Shown here in pieces: positions 46,463 to 56,719 of a DNA stretch of 64,000 nt. The notes below the pieces were generated by a model. It made no database searches. It was not told the DNA's origin and worked only from the letters and a program-made list of their open reading frames with translations. The translations under genes and the position numbers were made by a program. The DNA comes from Spisula solida (lineage: Eukaryota; Mollusca; Bivalvia; Venerida; Mactridae), in assembly GCA_947247005.1 (NCBI GenBank), contig OX365953.1, forward strand, positions 8,995,001 to 9,059,000, read 5' to 3'. The first letter of the stretch is position 1, and the number at the start of each line of letters is the position of its first letter.

Positions 46463-47197
46463 TTATCTGTAAGTTATCATTTTATGGATTGGACCATTGC
46501 TGTTATTAGATGACGTTTTACGTGTGAAACATACAGGGTAGTGCTCGCTCAGAGTAACTATAGGTATTTGAACATCAACAACATTGCATGGTGTATTAGT
46601 GTATACATGATCTATGATAGTTGAAGTATTTGAAGTTACTCTGGTTGGTTTACCAACCAGTTGTTTCAATTAAATGCATCAGTTATACTTTTCCATGCAT
46701 TATTAACAATTTCAGAGTTCACAATGTTATAATTAAAGTCTCCTGACAAAATATTTTCTCAATATATTTTTCCAAAATGTTTTCAAGTTCATTATTCCAA
46801 TTGTTATTTGATGATGGTGGTCTGTAGATATATCCGAAAATGAATTTGATGAACTGAAAATTTCTTCATGATCAGCCAATAAAAGTTTCAGTTCATCAAA
46901 TTTTGGACACAAATAATAAATATTAAGGTGGAAAAGTCCTTGTTTATTGAAGAATATGTTGTCTGGTGAATTGGCATCCTTATGGTCTTTGCAATAGACG
47001 TTAAAATTTGAAGAATTGTTCGCAAACGTAGCTTCGGGAATGACTGGGTTCTGTTTGTCAATATGTTGTGATTGTTCGACAATTTTAAGTTGAGGTTCTC
47101 GTATAGTTTCATTGTTGTCCATTATCAACAATGAGTCGTCGATGGTAGTATCTATCTTTGGTATTGCTGTCGTGGATAGCGCTGATATCTGGTCCAT
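46463..47197 (-). pseudogene. LINE ORF2 endonuclease (internally deleted)
   Basis: The ORF2 frame opens at about 47197, overlapping the ORF1 end. It reads GLFHLNIYYLCPKFDELKLLL (endonuclease start), then jumps after ADHEEI to a different phase with GYIYRPPSSNN and LSGDFNYNIVNSE, and ends with IIDHVYTN and SEHYPV (normally SDHYPV). The middle of the APE-type endonuclease is absent, so part of the active site is lost. Confidence 0.75.
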
Positions 47198-47958
47198 TTC
47201 TGGTCCCGATGAAAATTTACAGCAGGTTGTTGTTTTTGAAGTATGTTGTATGTGCTATGTAGGGTTGTTTTTGTTTGATTTGTGAGTACTGCTGCACCTT
47301 TCCAAGATAGATGAACTTCATCTCGGTAGAGAGTTCTGTCTGTGGATGTGTCATTGAACATGAAGTGTGTTGTATTGTCTATAAACATAAGACCTTCCTC
47401 TGTACAGTACGTCTGGAGTGAGTTGTTGAGAATTTGGATGTTCGTTGTAGAAAGTATGTCATATTTCTTTGGTAGTATTGAGGATATAATAATGTTTGGA
47501 TGGTCATGATGGTGTTTTATATTTTTGACTACCTCCTGGAAGTGTTGAAGAATAGCTTTTGGTTCTTCGGCGCTTGAAATGTCATTAATTCCGGCATGAA
47601 TGACGATGGAATCAAATGTATGCAAGTTGTTTTGTTGTTATTGCAGAGAGATCAAGCTGTCATTGATGTTGGTCAATTTGGCACCAGGATGGGTCTTGAT
47701 TGTAACATCCAACTTATCCTCAGCAATCACGGATGTTTTCAGTACACGTGTGACTGAGTCTCCCATGATCAGTACCCTCGGTTTATCTTCTATTTGCTGT
47801 TGAGGGTGTGTACCTGATGTGTTTGTATTGGAAGTGTTTGTTTGCTGTGATGGTGATGCTGTGTTTTGTTTTAATGATGGATTGTTGTTTATGGTTTCAA
47901 TTTGTTCTTTTTGAGCGTAGCTTCTGATATTTCTTACACTTTTGATTTCTTCCTTCAC
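47152..47958 (-). pseudogene. LINE ORF1 with SGNH/GDSL esterase domain
   Basis: One frame runs 47958-47152, interrupted by a single TAA at 47638-47640 (reading ...SLISLQ-stop-QQNN...). Block I is VLIMGDSVTRVL (the GDS nucleophile), block III is VIHAGINDIS (Gly and Asn of the oxyanion hole), and block V is DEVHLSWKGAAVL with the Asp-x-x-His pair, so all catalytic positions survive despite the stop. The N-terminal part is Asn/Thr/Gln-rich. The family function in retrotransposition is membrane or RNP related and not settled. Confidence 0.82.
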
Positions 47959-48122
47959 TTCTTCTCTAAGTATTTGTATGTCTGATTATGTGGCTTTACA
48001 TATCATCTGCTGTTTTAATTCATTGCAATCACTGTATATACAAGTGTAGTTCGTTGACAATATACGTACTAGCCTTGTATGAAAATACCCATGGACAATT
48101 CAATGTATTTCAGAAGTCAATG

Positions 48123-48342
48123 AATCGCTGGCTAAAAATTAGACGGTCGTAATAACAAAATCAATATTTTAGACAACAGTAAAAAATGTCTGAAAACAAC
48201 TCTTTACTTATGGAAAAATGAGCTTTATTAACTCCAGTTTGGTCAACAATACCACTTATGATTTTCTTGATAATAGGCTCATCAGAAGCGCCCTGAGATG
48301 AGGATTTTAATAAGCATGTTTCCTATAATTCTCAACCAGCGA
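48123..48342. mobile_element. MITE family 1, copy E
   Basis: Starts ATCGCTGGCTAAAAATTAGA, continues GGTCGTAATAACAAAATCAA and ends CCTATAATTCTCAACCAGCG. More diverged than copies B-D. Confidence 0.65.
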
Positions 48343-48383
48343 TTTGAACAGTTTTGTGCATTTTTATTTTTATACAATGCTAG

Positions 48384-48760
48384 AAATAAATAAATATACC
48401 AGATTTATGAAGCGCCTTTTTCATGTGAATACACGCTCAAAGGCACTTAACATTATAATGTTACAGACTGAGAAAAAGCCCCTGAAGGGAGAGAGACATT
48501 AAATACATTCATGTCCGGCGCTGCAGAAGTGTGCCTTGCTCTTATTTCGAATAGACAGCCTGGTTCTTTAATGTGCGGGTGTATAGCACCGATACACAGC
48601 TTCCTGGCACCTTTACCTAGATACTTTGCAGACCACACGGTCAGATAATAGCGGAAAATATTACACATATTTCAGAAATTTCAAGTCCCGATGCTGCGGA
48701 TGGAACTCACGACCTATGGATTGACAGTCCAGTGTGTTACCACTGAGCTAAATCCGCTTA
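48384..48760 (-). mobile_element. SINE family 1, copy 2
   Basis: tRNA-like head on the minus strand (AGCGGATTTAGCTCAGTGGT ... GGACTGTCAATCCATAGGTC with a GTC anticodon position), a full body including the TTTCTCAGTCTGTAAC region, and the tail AAGGCGCTTCATAAATCTGG. It lies about 220 bp downstream of the cysteine-rich gene's stop. Confidence 0.78.
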
Positions 48761-48808
48761 TATGATACTACACGAGAGAACATTAACGCAAAGTAGTAGT
48801 TGTGTCGT

Positions 48809-48814
48809 TTTATT
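48809..48814 (-). terminator. Candidate polyadenylation signal AATAAA
   Basis: AATAAA on the minus strand about 165 bases after the stop codon of the cysteine-rich gene. Distance and context are plausible; no cleavage site can be seen directly. Confidence 0.4.
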
Positions 48815-48977
48815 TAGTTCAAAGTGTTAAATTTCAAAGTTTATCATATTAATTAGGCCTCAAACATTACAATATGATGAATCATACATACAAACATACA
48901 CACATGCATACATAGTATAGTCAGGGTAAGAATATACACAATTACGGTGTTGTATCAATTATAAAGGCTTAAACACA

Positions 48978-49067
48978 TCACAGATCACAGATGTCTTCTG
49001 TGTCGACACATGCCAGGTGTCCTGTATGGTCGGGCCAACACTCGAACACACCACCGCCATTACAGTC
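48978..49067 (-). CDS. Cysteine-rich gene exon 4
   Basis: 29 codons and TGA after acceptor ttatgtttgtag. Four cysteines (C-x7-C-x9-C-x6-C), with DCNGGGVFECWPDHTG and an acidic end. Confidence 0.8.
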   Translation of the reverse strand, partial: DCNGGGVFECWPDHTGHLACVDTEDICDL

Positions 49068-52000
49068 CTACAAACATAACACGCATTTGGACAATTTAGT
49101 ATGGCAGCATATGTAATTAAAATCAAATTAATGAGTGACAAAATAATACAATGATCATACGAGTGACAAAATAATATAATAATTATAACGAGTGACAAAA
49201 TAATATAATAGTTATAACATTGGACTGATCTTAGTTTATGGATGTTTTGATTCCGGTGTTAGCTTACATGTATTAATCAATTATTCAGGTCGGTCACTTG
49301 CTCACATAAGATTATGTATGTAAAAATGCAATTTATCTTATCAATGTCTTATTTCAATACATATTAAGTGAATTAGTATGTAGCTTAGTGAGTAAGGTAT
49401 TGGTTTTCACTGCCTTTTTCCCCAATTAAAATGTTTAAAACAAAACAATACAATGTTATGGTATTGGAATGTTTGTATACAAGTGACAGACCTGAATAAA
49501 CGGACTATAGTTGATAATACAGAGTAGTTGTTATAACTCGATTATTCAGGCCCCAATCTCCCGAAGCATCTCAAGTAGAAATCTCAACTCAAATTGAGAT
49601 TTTGATAATTTCAAAGTCTGAATTTGAAATAAATATGAAGCTTGAACTCTCAATTTTTCTGTAATAAACTCGGAATAATGTTATTGTTACGTTATACCAA
49701 TTTAGATTACAAGTTTACATGAAAACTACCTCAAACGATAGGTGACAAAATTTGAGGTGAGATTAAGCTCAGATTGAGAAGTTTCGGGAGATCGGGGCCT
49801 GGTCAGTCATTTGTTTACATTATGAAACAAGGAGTGTAGATAACTTACATCAGATGCTGCCGCACCATAACACAACTTGTATGGGTCGTTCGTGCATATC
49901 ATGTGACATCCAACATAGCCTGGACATTCTCTCTTATTCCATGCACACCTTTTATCGACGTCACATTCATCACCTCGCTATAACAAATATATATGGTATA
50001 GTAGACTATAGTAGAACTGCGATAATTAACTTTATCACATAACCTGTGGTTCAGGAGTTCAGGAGTGCCGTAAAGCCGTGCCGTAAATATCGTTCGGCAC
50101 TCACAGACCGTGCAATAAATATTTAAATGAGCTTGACGTGACGTTAGCCAATCCATGCATTGATCCGTCAATGACGTCAGGATAATATAAACGTCGCCAT
50201 GACGTCGCGCTAATTGTACCGCTGAATTTTGGCTGAAACTGATGCAGCGTACATCATCCTTTTGAACAATAATGAGCGTTTTCTAAGGTTATGTGATAAA
50301 TAGAATCTTACATTTTGTGCTCATTACATACGAGTTTTATTAAACTCGTCGACAAAAACAATATGACACGAGGCAAATATCATTTTGTCCACTCGTTTAA
50401 TAAAACTCGTATGTAATGAGCATTCATGCAAGATCCTCTATTTAATCCATTCACAGCATGCAATCATTTCTTAATCAAATCATGACTTCCTCTCGAGTAT
50501 GTATATTCCCGGCGCTACGTACTGCACCGGTTTTTACGGACACTTTCAAATAGAGATACAAATGTATCAATAAACACCGACTGTTACTTAAGAATGGTTC
50601 ATAGAACAAACACAAATATTCAAACGTGATTATAACTAAGATATTACAAAAAGGTTAATACTAATACTCACGATTGCAGTCGTATAGCAACGTTGATATC
50701 GGGGACCGAGTCTATAACCATGTCCCTTATACGGGTGTCTGTGTCTGTGACCATAACTTGACCACATCTTCGGCTGTGCTAGTGCAATGAAACTGACCAA
50801 CACAATCTACAATTCAGAAGGTGTTCAGACATTGTATATTAATTTACCTCACTTATTTTATACAAAGATAAACTCCAATTGCCCCAGAGAGAGACATTAT
50901 GACTGTCAAAGGCATTTCAAAGTCGTTTGACGTGTGATCGACCAAACAGTGACTGTCAGATCATGTGATCGACCTGATATTTGAATATCATGCAAGGGCA
51001 AGTAACTGCGACATTTTAATTATTTGGCTGCTGAAATATACATGTGCAAGATTTTCTAAAAATAGAATGAGGAATAAACACAACTGTTACAATATATATG
51101 AACATTTTGCTAGACTTATACTATTGTTCGGCATAATAAGATAAATATAAGATGCCTGCCTGTTTGACATTGGTATTGTATAATACATTCTGCCGCCCTC
51201 GGGTTGACAATATCAATGTCACGCAGGTAGGCATCTGATATTTATATATTGTTATAATATTCGTTTTTTCCTACTTAGTTATTATATACTAAACGATTAT
51301 ATTATATTAAGTCAGACAGGGAAGGCAGCACTCAACTTAACCAGCCTAGCACAGAAAACATTAACAAGAGCTGTCCACGAACAGCGCGCTCCACTATTCG
51401 CAGCGCCATGCTAGGATAATACAATCATTATATATTCAAAGCAAAATGCTTCATAACAGCAGCATTTACCTCTGCTGTGTAGAGGTTGGGGCTTCTAAGT
51501 CGAAAAGGGGGATAATTTGGACAAATTATGCAGGACCATTACCTTCTCATGTGTAGGTCCTATTGGTCATGAAGGTAATCAAATAAGCATTTTTTAGTCC
51601 AAAGGGGGGCATAATTTCAAACAAATGCTAAATAGTTATCTTTTCCTGTATAGGACTTGGGGTCATGATGGTGAACAAGTATGCAAAGTATCAAAACAAC
51701 ATATCAATGCACTTTGAACATATTAGAGGTTAAAACACCAGTACCTAAACTTCAACAATTGCATTTCTAAGTCCAAAAGGGGGCATAATTTCAACAAAAT
51801 GATTGATAGAGTTACCCACCCCTGTGTAGGGGTTGGGGTCATGATGGAGAACAAGTATGCATAGCATTATGTGAATGCACTTTGAATTGATTAGAGGTGA
51901 AAAAACCTGTACCTAAACTTTAACATTTGCACTATTTGCACTAAGTAGAAAAAAGGGGCATCATTTCAACAAAATGCCTGATAGAGTTACCTACTCCTGC

Positions 52001-52752
52001 ATATGGGTTGTGGTCATGGTGGCAAACAAGTATGCAAAGTATGAAAGCAATATCTCAAAAGACTTAGAGAATATAAGAGGTTAAAAAAACCTGTACCTAA
52101 ACTTTAACAAAAGTGTTACGCCGACGCCGACGCCGACGCCGACGCCAACGCCAACGCCAACGCCGACGCCGCCGCCGACGCTCGGGTGACTGCAATAGCT
52201 CCCCTTATTCTACGAATAGTGGAGCTAAAAAACTAGCACAGGAACATGTAATACAAAACCGGGCATCACATCCCGAAAGTCTGCTGCTTCAGTGAGTCAA
52301 ACGAAAACAGAACAAGAGCCAGTTGGTAAGAACTTAACCATATACGTTGATATGCAAGAGTTGAATAAATTCGAATTTGGAGATTTTTGCCGAACAAATT
52401 AACGCAGCAAAAAGAACACTGAAAATCATTTGATTGTACTCAATTGGTAATCATCACTTATTTTAATGTTATTTTAAGCCTGATTTCTAATATGTTTTAG
52501 CTGACCACTAGAAATGTATCTTGTGTAAAATGAAACAGTCGGAAAATAATTCAACAAACTCATAGTTGGGTACTAGAGTAACAAAAGATTGTGTATTTAA
52601 GACTGTGCAATACAGCTTTCTTTAAATATTATTTTTATGCAAAATCACAAATATGAACTAATTAATGTCACAGGGTCTTTAGAATTAGCTGAAAAGTAAA
52701 ATATCAAAGACAGGTAATAACTCACCAATGCCACGAAAAAAGGATGCTTCAT
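48978..52752 (-). CDS. Small secreted cysteine-rich protein (four exons, 126 aa)
   Basis: Exons are 52752-52726, 50806-50672, 49977-49849 and 49067-48978, with strong GT-AG borders (donors gtgagtt, gtgagta, gtaagtt). All joins are in phase 0 and each exon is a multiple of three. The product starts MKHPFFVALIVLVSFIALAQ, a clear signal peptide spanning the first intron, followed by a His/Tyr/Arg-rich segment (YGHRHRHPYKGHGYRLGPRY) and a C-terminal region with 11 cysteines in total (1, 6 and 4 per exon). A disulfide-bonded extracellular protein is inferred. The family was not recognised; an acidic C-terminus (DTEDICDL) and an RGD tripeptide are visible but of unknown meaning. A TATA box lies 73 bp 5' of the ATG. 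Confidence 0.8.
49549..49800. mobile_element. MITE family 2, copy 2
   Basis: Termini GGCCCCAATCTCCCGAAGCA and the inverse of CGGGAGATCGGGGCC. About 250 bp, in the last intron of the cysteine-rich gene, ending about 50 bp from exon 3. Confidence 0.78.
49849..49977 (-). CDS. Cysteine-rich gene exon 3
   Basis: 43 codons between acceptor atatatttgttatag and donor gtaagttatc. Six cysteines in the pattern C-x5-C-x6-C-x5-C-x3-C-x7-C, beginning RGDECDVDKRCAW. Confidence 0.82.
50287..50455. repeat. Inverted repeat with CTCATTACATACGAGTTTTA arms
   Basis: CTCATTACATACGAGTTTTA at about 50319 and its inverse TAAAACTCGTATGTAATGAG at about 50401 form a hairpin with a loop of roughly 60 bases. GGTTATGTGATAAA at 50287 also has an inverse partner (TTTATCACATAACC) at 50033, a second longer arm. 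It lies in intron 2 of the cysteine-rich gene. Confidence 0.7.
50672..50806 (-). CDS. Cysteine-rich gene exon 2
   Basis: 45 codons between acceptor ccttctgaattgtag and donor gtgagtatta. It completes the signal peptide (IVLVSFIALA), then encodes a basic His-rich stretch with four His and one cysteine. Confidence 0.8.
51142..51245. repeat. Palindromic MITE (AGATGCCTGCCTG arms)
   Basis: AAATATAAGATGCCTGCCTG at the left and CAGGTAGGCATCTGATATTT at the right are imperfect inverse arms, with TGACATTGGTATTGT / ACAATATCAATGTCA pairing inside. Confidence 0.7.
51367..52226. mobile_element. Helentron/'pearl'-like repeat: core tandem units plus (GACGCC)n plus terminal hairpin
   Basis: It opens AGAGCTGTCCACGAACAGCG with CTCCACTATTCGCAG. 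Three to four degenerate units of about 175 bp follow, each marked by AAGTCCAAAAGGGGGCATAA and AACAAGTATGCAAAGTAT. Next come a (CGACGC)n run at about 52120-52180 and a terminal hairpin AGCTCC...CTATTCGTAG-type (52196-52226). Core repeats followed by a microsatellite and a 3' hairpin is the layout of non-autonomous Helentrons. The Arg-rich open frame at 52113-52295 is only the hexanucleotide run. Confidence 0.7.
52726..52752 (-). CDS. Cysteine-rich gene exon 1
   Basis: Nine codons, MKHPFFVAL, ending at donor gtgagttatt. The rest of the signal peptide is in exon 2. It was assigned from the donor, the TATA box upstream and the hydrophobic continuation after splicing. Confidence 0.75.
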
Positions 52753-52824
52753 GTTCAAATTCACGATATGATAACTCCAAGGCAAGGCAATCGACTAAAC
52801 ACACAACGTTATAAATTGATGCGG

Positions 52825-52832
52825 TATTTATA
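52825..52832 (-). promoter_or_regulatory. TATA box of the cysteine-rich gene
   Basis: GAGTATAAATACCGC on the minus strand, with TATAAATA at 52832-52825, 73 bases 5' of the ATG. With a typical 25-30 base offset, transcription would start at about 52797, giving a 5' UTR of roughly 45 bases. Confidence 0.6.
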
Positions 52833-53307
52833 CTCTTTCACACAAGTTACACGTCGACTTGTTAGAGTATTGTGGTTTAGCGCGCTCATCTGATGAGGTC
52901 CTTAAATGATATACCTATGGCCAAGGTCAAATGATATGTGTACGTTATTTGATTGAACATAATACTGTATTCAAACGAACAAATATACGCGAATGTTTTC
53001 TTAGTGACTTTTTATTATTTCTTGTTAAAGCCTTTACATTTGTATATTGTTAGAGGCATTAAAGTCAGTCATTCCAAGTTCATGTATATGTACTTGTTCA
53101 AACTTTGTATATGCAAGTACTATCATGTTAAAATAAGAATAATGTGCACTAAAATTTCATGAATTGTATTTCTCGTCAAATTTGTATTATAATAGACCAT
53201 GGTAGGGCCGCAATGTCATCAATGTATATTGAATCTTATTTCCGCTTCCGTTTGTTTTTTAATTGCAATTGACAACATCCGTTCAGGCAACAAGCTTTTA
53301 AACTAAA

Positions 53308-53768
53308 ACAAATAAATTAAATATACCAGATTTATAAAGCGGCCTTTTCATTAGAACACACGTTCAACTGCGCTTTACATAGAGTGTTGCAGCCACTAGG
53401 GCGCAGGTGCATCCTCTACCAGTACATATACAGCATGATCTGACTAAAGGGACAGACTGGGAGAAAGCCCCCGACGGGAGAGAGGGAGAGAAGTCAGATT
53501 TAGGCATATCCGGCGCTGCAGAAGTTCGCCTAGCTCTTATTTCGAATACACAGCCTGGTTTTATAATGTGCCCGTTGTATAGCACACCGATCCACTGCTC
53601 AGCTTCCTGGCACCTTCAACCAGATACTTTGCAGTCAATACGGTCAGATATAGCGGGAAATTACTACGAATAGAATTTCAGAAATGTCAAGTTCCGATGC
53701 CGGGGATTGAACCCACGACCTCTGGATTGACAGTCCAGTGCATTACCACTGAGCTATCTCCGTTTATA
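53308..53768 (-). mobile_element. SINE family 1, copy 3 (longest)
   Basis: Head ACGGAGATAGCTCAGTGGTA on the minus strand, GGACTGTCAATCCAGAGGTC, B box GTGGGTTCAATCCCCGGC, the full body, and a tail ending AAAGGCCGCTTTATAAATCT then GGTATATTTAATTTATTTG. This copy keeps body sequence that copy 1 has lost. Confidence 0.8.
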
Positions 53769-53859
53769 CACAAGCGGGATACTAAGACGTAACTTAAGAC
53801 TTTCAGTAAAACTGATGTTAATGACTATGCTATGCATCAATTGAAAATGTTACAATCTA

Positions 53860-54472
53860 ATGAAAATATCAAAACCAAGCATCCATCCTCAACAAACAGT
53901 TTAGCAGTGTCTTTACAAAGAAGGACCTCGGTGATATGCCGTCAGTCGAACACAGTCATCATCCAGACATACACAGCTGCAGTATAGACAAAGATGGTAT
54001 GAGGAAGCTCCTAGCCGGCTTGGATCCACACAAATCTACGTGCACAGACAACACCTCCACCAAGGTTTTGAAAGACCACACTGAAGAACTGGCTCCGTCA
54101 TTGGCGCCCATCTTCAACGCTTCAGTATCACAGGGAGCAGTTCCAGAAGTCTGCAAGCAGAATTACTACCTCCGTTTTGCATACCCGACATCCACAATCT
54201 GGCTAGCTGGCGATATCAACATACCAGGCAACGACTTGGAAACTGGTATTATTACAGGAAACAACTACCCCAGACATACTAGCCAACTATTTATAGACAC
54301 CGTCCTGGACACCAGCTCAGAACAAGTTGTCAACTTCACCACCAGAGGAAACAACACACTGGACCTCTTCATAACCAACCGCCCAACCCTTGTAGAACGA
54401 TGTAATCCAGTACAAGAAGTAAGCGACCAGACGCGGTACTTATACAGACAAGGACCACAGCAACAAGACTGA
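53860..54472 (+). pseudogene. Chimeric LINE fragment: RT N-terminus followed by endonuclease C-terminus
   Basis: The first part reads ASILNKQFSSVFTKKDLGDM and later LLAGLDPHKSTCTDN and KDHTEELAPSLAPIFNASVS, the region just before RT motif A. After CKQ it switches, without losing frame, to STIWLAGDINIPGNDLETG, then SEQVVNFTTRGNNTLDLFIT and NRPTLVERCNP, the C-terminal part of the APE endonuclease, which in an intact element lies upstream of the RT. The order is therefore reversed within one continuous frame of about 200 codons. Catalytic RT motifs are absent. Confidence 0.8.
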
Positions 54473-54519
54473 AATCACCACACAGAAGGATATTGTTATG
54501 GAAGAAGGCTGGCAGTACC

Positions 54520-55100
54520 ACCATTAGCACAGCCGTCTAGGACTTCAGCAATGATTTTGTATAAACATATGATATCCAAAGCAGTCCTTTCAGAGTTACA
54601 AATGTTCTAATATGTCAATGATTTCATTGTAGTAGGAACAAACAGTTCAACAAACATGAACATCAGATTTTGTCATCCCAACACAATAAAATAGATTTAT
54701 TTCTATTGAACCATGTAAGAAAATGTTTTAAGTAGTATATACACTCATTTTGTATCTTATTTGCATTATGTTTCTAACTAAAATCAACCATCTTGTGGAG
54801 GAAGTTGGTTTTGACTTTATAAAGACAATTTGCCCCTTTACAAAAGTGTTTGTAGATTATGAATTACCCATATCAGTGAAGACTATCATTACTATTTGTC
54901 AAATGAAGGGTGATAAGCGTTCACCTACTTGATTTTTGGCGAAATGGCACCAAATATTAAAAATTGCCAAAAATGTCGAAACTTGCAATCGCCATGCCCA
55001 TTGGTTCTGTGATATCTAAGATAAATCGAATAACACAACGTTGGATGGCAGCGAAAATCTAAGTATCAAAAGCAACTTTAAATCGAATTATTACGAAAAT
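54520..55100. other. No supported feature
   Basis: AT-rich DNA. The plus-strand frame at 54750-54932 has no motif or splice support. Confidence 0.4.
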
Positions 55101-55269
55101 AATACATGCAGAATTTCAGAAAAATCAATCTCAAGCAAAACAAAGAGCGCAGGCAAAGTTTTTGGAGGCTGTATATGCGACTACGGCACATTAATGTGTA
55201 ACATATGTCACCTCTGAGGAGTTCTTGTTTTATCTTACAGGGAGTTGTTATGTAGACAGAGTCTCTGCT

Positions 55270-55440
55270 ATTTTAGAAAGAGTCATGTTGACAGGCATAA
55301 GTAGAAGTTAGTTAAGCTTGGTGTTTTTGCGGCCGCTTTCATGACATGGTATTCTGTTTAATATAATGGAAAAGCGGAACTCAACATTATTGAACAGGGG
55401 ACAAATGTGAACGCATATTTTATTTAGGCAAACTATCTAA
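55270..55440 (+). pseudogene. Possible decayed DDE transposase fragment
   Basis: A frame with stops reads LGVFAAAFMTWYS and GKAELNIIEQGTNVNAYFI, vaguely like the W-G-A-(x)-GKTEL-F-I-EG-VN-Y block of Tc1/IS630-type transposases. No other conserved block is secure. The minus-strand frame at 55433-55657 overlaps it. Confidence 0.25.
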
Positions 55441-55699
55441 TCGTTTTTTTCGACAAAAAATTTGAATCGTTCGTTTCTGGTGACACGCCAAAGACATGGT
55501 ATTTCATCAATTCTGAACTTCCTGTCGCCGCGCAAAACATGTCATGAAGTACCTTATGAATAAGACTGGGAAGTATATTATACCCCAACAGTGGATACCG
55601 AAGTCTCCCTGGTGGAGCACCAATAACATTTAAATCTGGAGAATATTGAAACGTCAATGAGAGAAGGGAATCGTAACCATCTAACCATCAATACTTTTT

Positions 55700-56230
55700 G
55701 GCCTTCAAAATTGCAAAATCATCACCCTCTGTACAATAGTTGATTTTGTTCTAAGGATCCTACATATACATTCTACAATCATGTTTGTTTATATGACTTG
55801 ATACATTACTTTACACGATTGAATAGACATACTTGGATTTCGGTATGCAATTCATGAAAAAATAGATGTTCGATTATGTTCAAATATAGATTGAAATACT
55901 ATCGTACTATATGACAATTCGTAATTTGAAACTTGATTTTCAAATATTCGTATAATGATTATTTCGAATCTTTAACTCATACAATCATATACTTACACCT
56001 GACACTTTATACATGTTGGTTGATAAATGTTGTTTACTAGTTGTATGTAACCACACATTAATTCTAAATCGCTGAAAGCGTTTATATTTGACAGGTTTGA
56101 AAGTTGACTTCCTATCACACTTTCAGTTGTATTCAATATACATGTGTATAGTCTGAAGTGAATATAGCTATGAAATTGAAAACTTGTGTTAGTATACACG
56201 TATCAATTATAACAAGTAATTAAGTATTGC
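55700..56230. other. No supported feature
   Basis: AT-rich intergenic DNA. The minus frame 55993-56199 is not protein-like. Confidence 0.4.
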
Positions 56231-56239
56231 AAGAAATAC

Positions 56240-56510
56240 AGAAGTCCCCTACCGGTTTTAAGCCTTTTCTAATGTTTCTGTTGCCATAGCAACCACAATT
56301 TTGGTCGGAATCAAAATATGCTTGACCGTGCATTATCCCCTTATTGCCCACTATCCACATACCAAGTTTCATTAACCTAGCTTGGAAACTGTTTGAGTTA
56401 TGTCAGGATCCAGATTTTTTGACGGACGGACTGACTGACGGGCTGGCTGGCGGACGGACGGTGGGCAAACCTATAGTCCCCTCCGGTCAAAAACCGGTAG
56501 GAGACTAAAG
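56240..56510. mobile_element. MITE/Helentron-like repeat with (ACGG)n and AGTCCCCTACCGGTTTT termini
   Basis: The left end GAAGTCCCCTACCGGTTTTA is inverse to the right end AAAAACCGGTAGGAGACT. An internal GACGGACGGACTGACTGACG / GGCGGACGGACGGTGGGC microsatellite lies near the 3' side. Elements with an ACGG run followed by a short conserved end are abundant in bivalves (general knowledge). Confidence 0.7.
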
Positions 56511-56719
56511 ACACATTACCGACGCACTATTTTTATTTTCATTATTTTGACACTTAGCAAGTTCTCTGTAAAACAATAGTTTTGTGTTGCACTCAGGATA
56601 TCAGTTTCATCAAATAACAATTTAAAAAATCCAGCTTTGGGACAATGTGTTTGACTATTAAAGCCACATTGTAAGCCCTACCTTGTTATATCTTAAATTT
56701 ATACCTTGTTATACCTCAG

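Larger units (their letters stand above)
44038..48010 (-). mobile_element. Nearly full-length, inactive L2/CR1-like LINE
   Basis: The minus strand shows, in order, an ORF1 with an SGNH esterase domain, an endonuclease, a reverse transcriptase, a C-terminal region and a 3' end AATAAAGTCGTTATTATAAT with an ATT-rich tail. Esterase-bearing ORF1 proteins are known from CR1 and L2 LINEs. At least two in-frame stops, several frameshifts and an internal endonuclease deletion make it inactive. MITE family 1 copy E lies about 110 bp beyond its 5' end. Confidence 0.85.

Noticed and set aside
52113..52295. Arg-rich 60-codon frame
   Set aside because: It is the (GACGCC)n run of the Helentron-like element read in one frame.
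53690..53768. Genuine tRNA-Asp gene on the minus strand
   Set aside because: A and B boxes and an anticodon stem are present but the acceptor arms do not pair, and the sequence continues into a shared SINE body.
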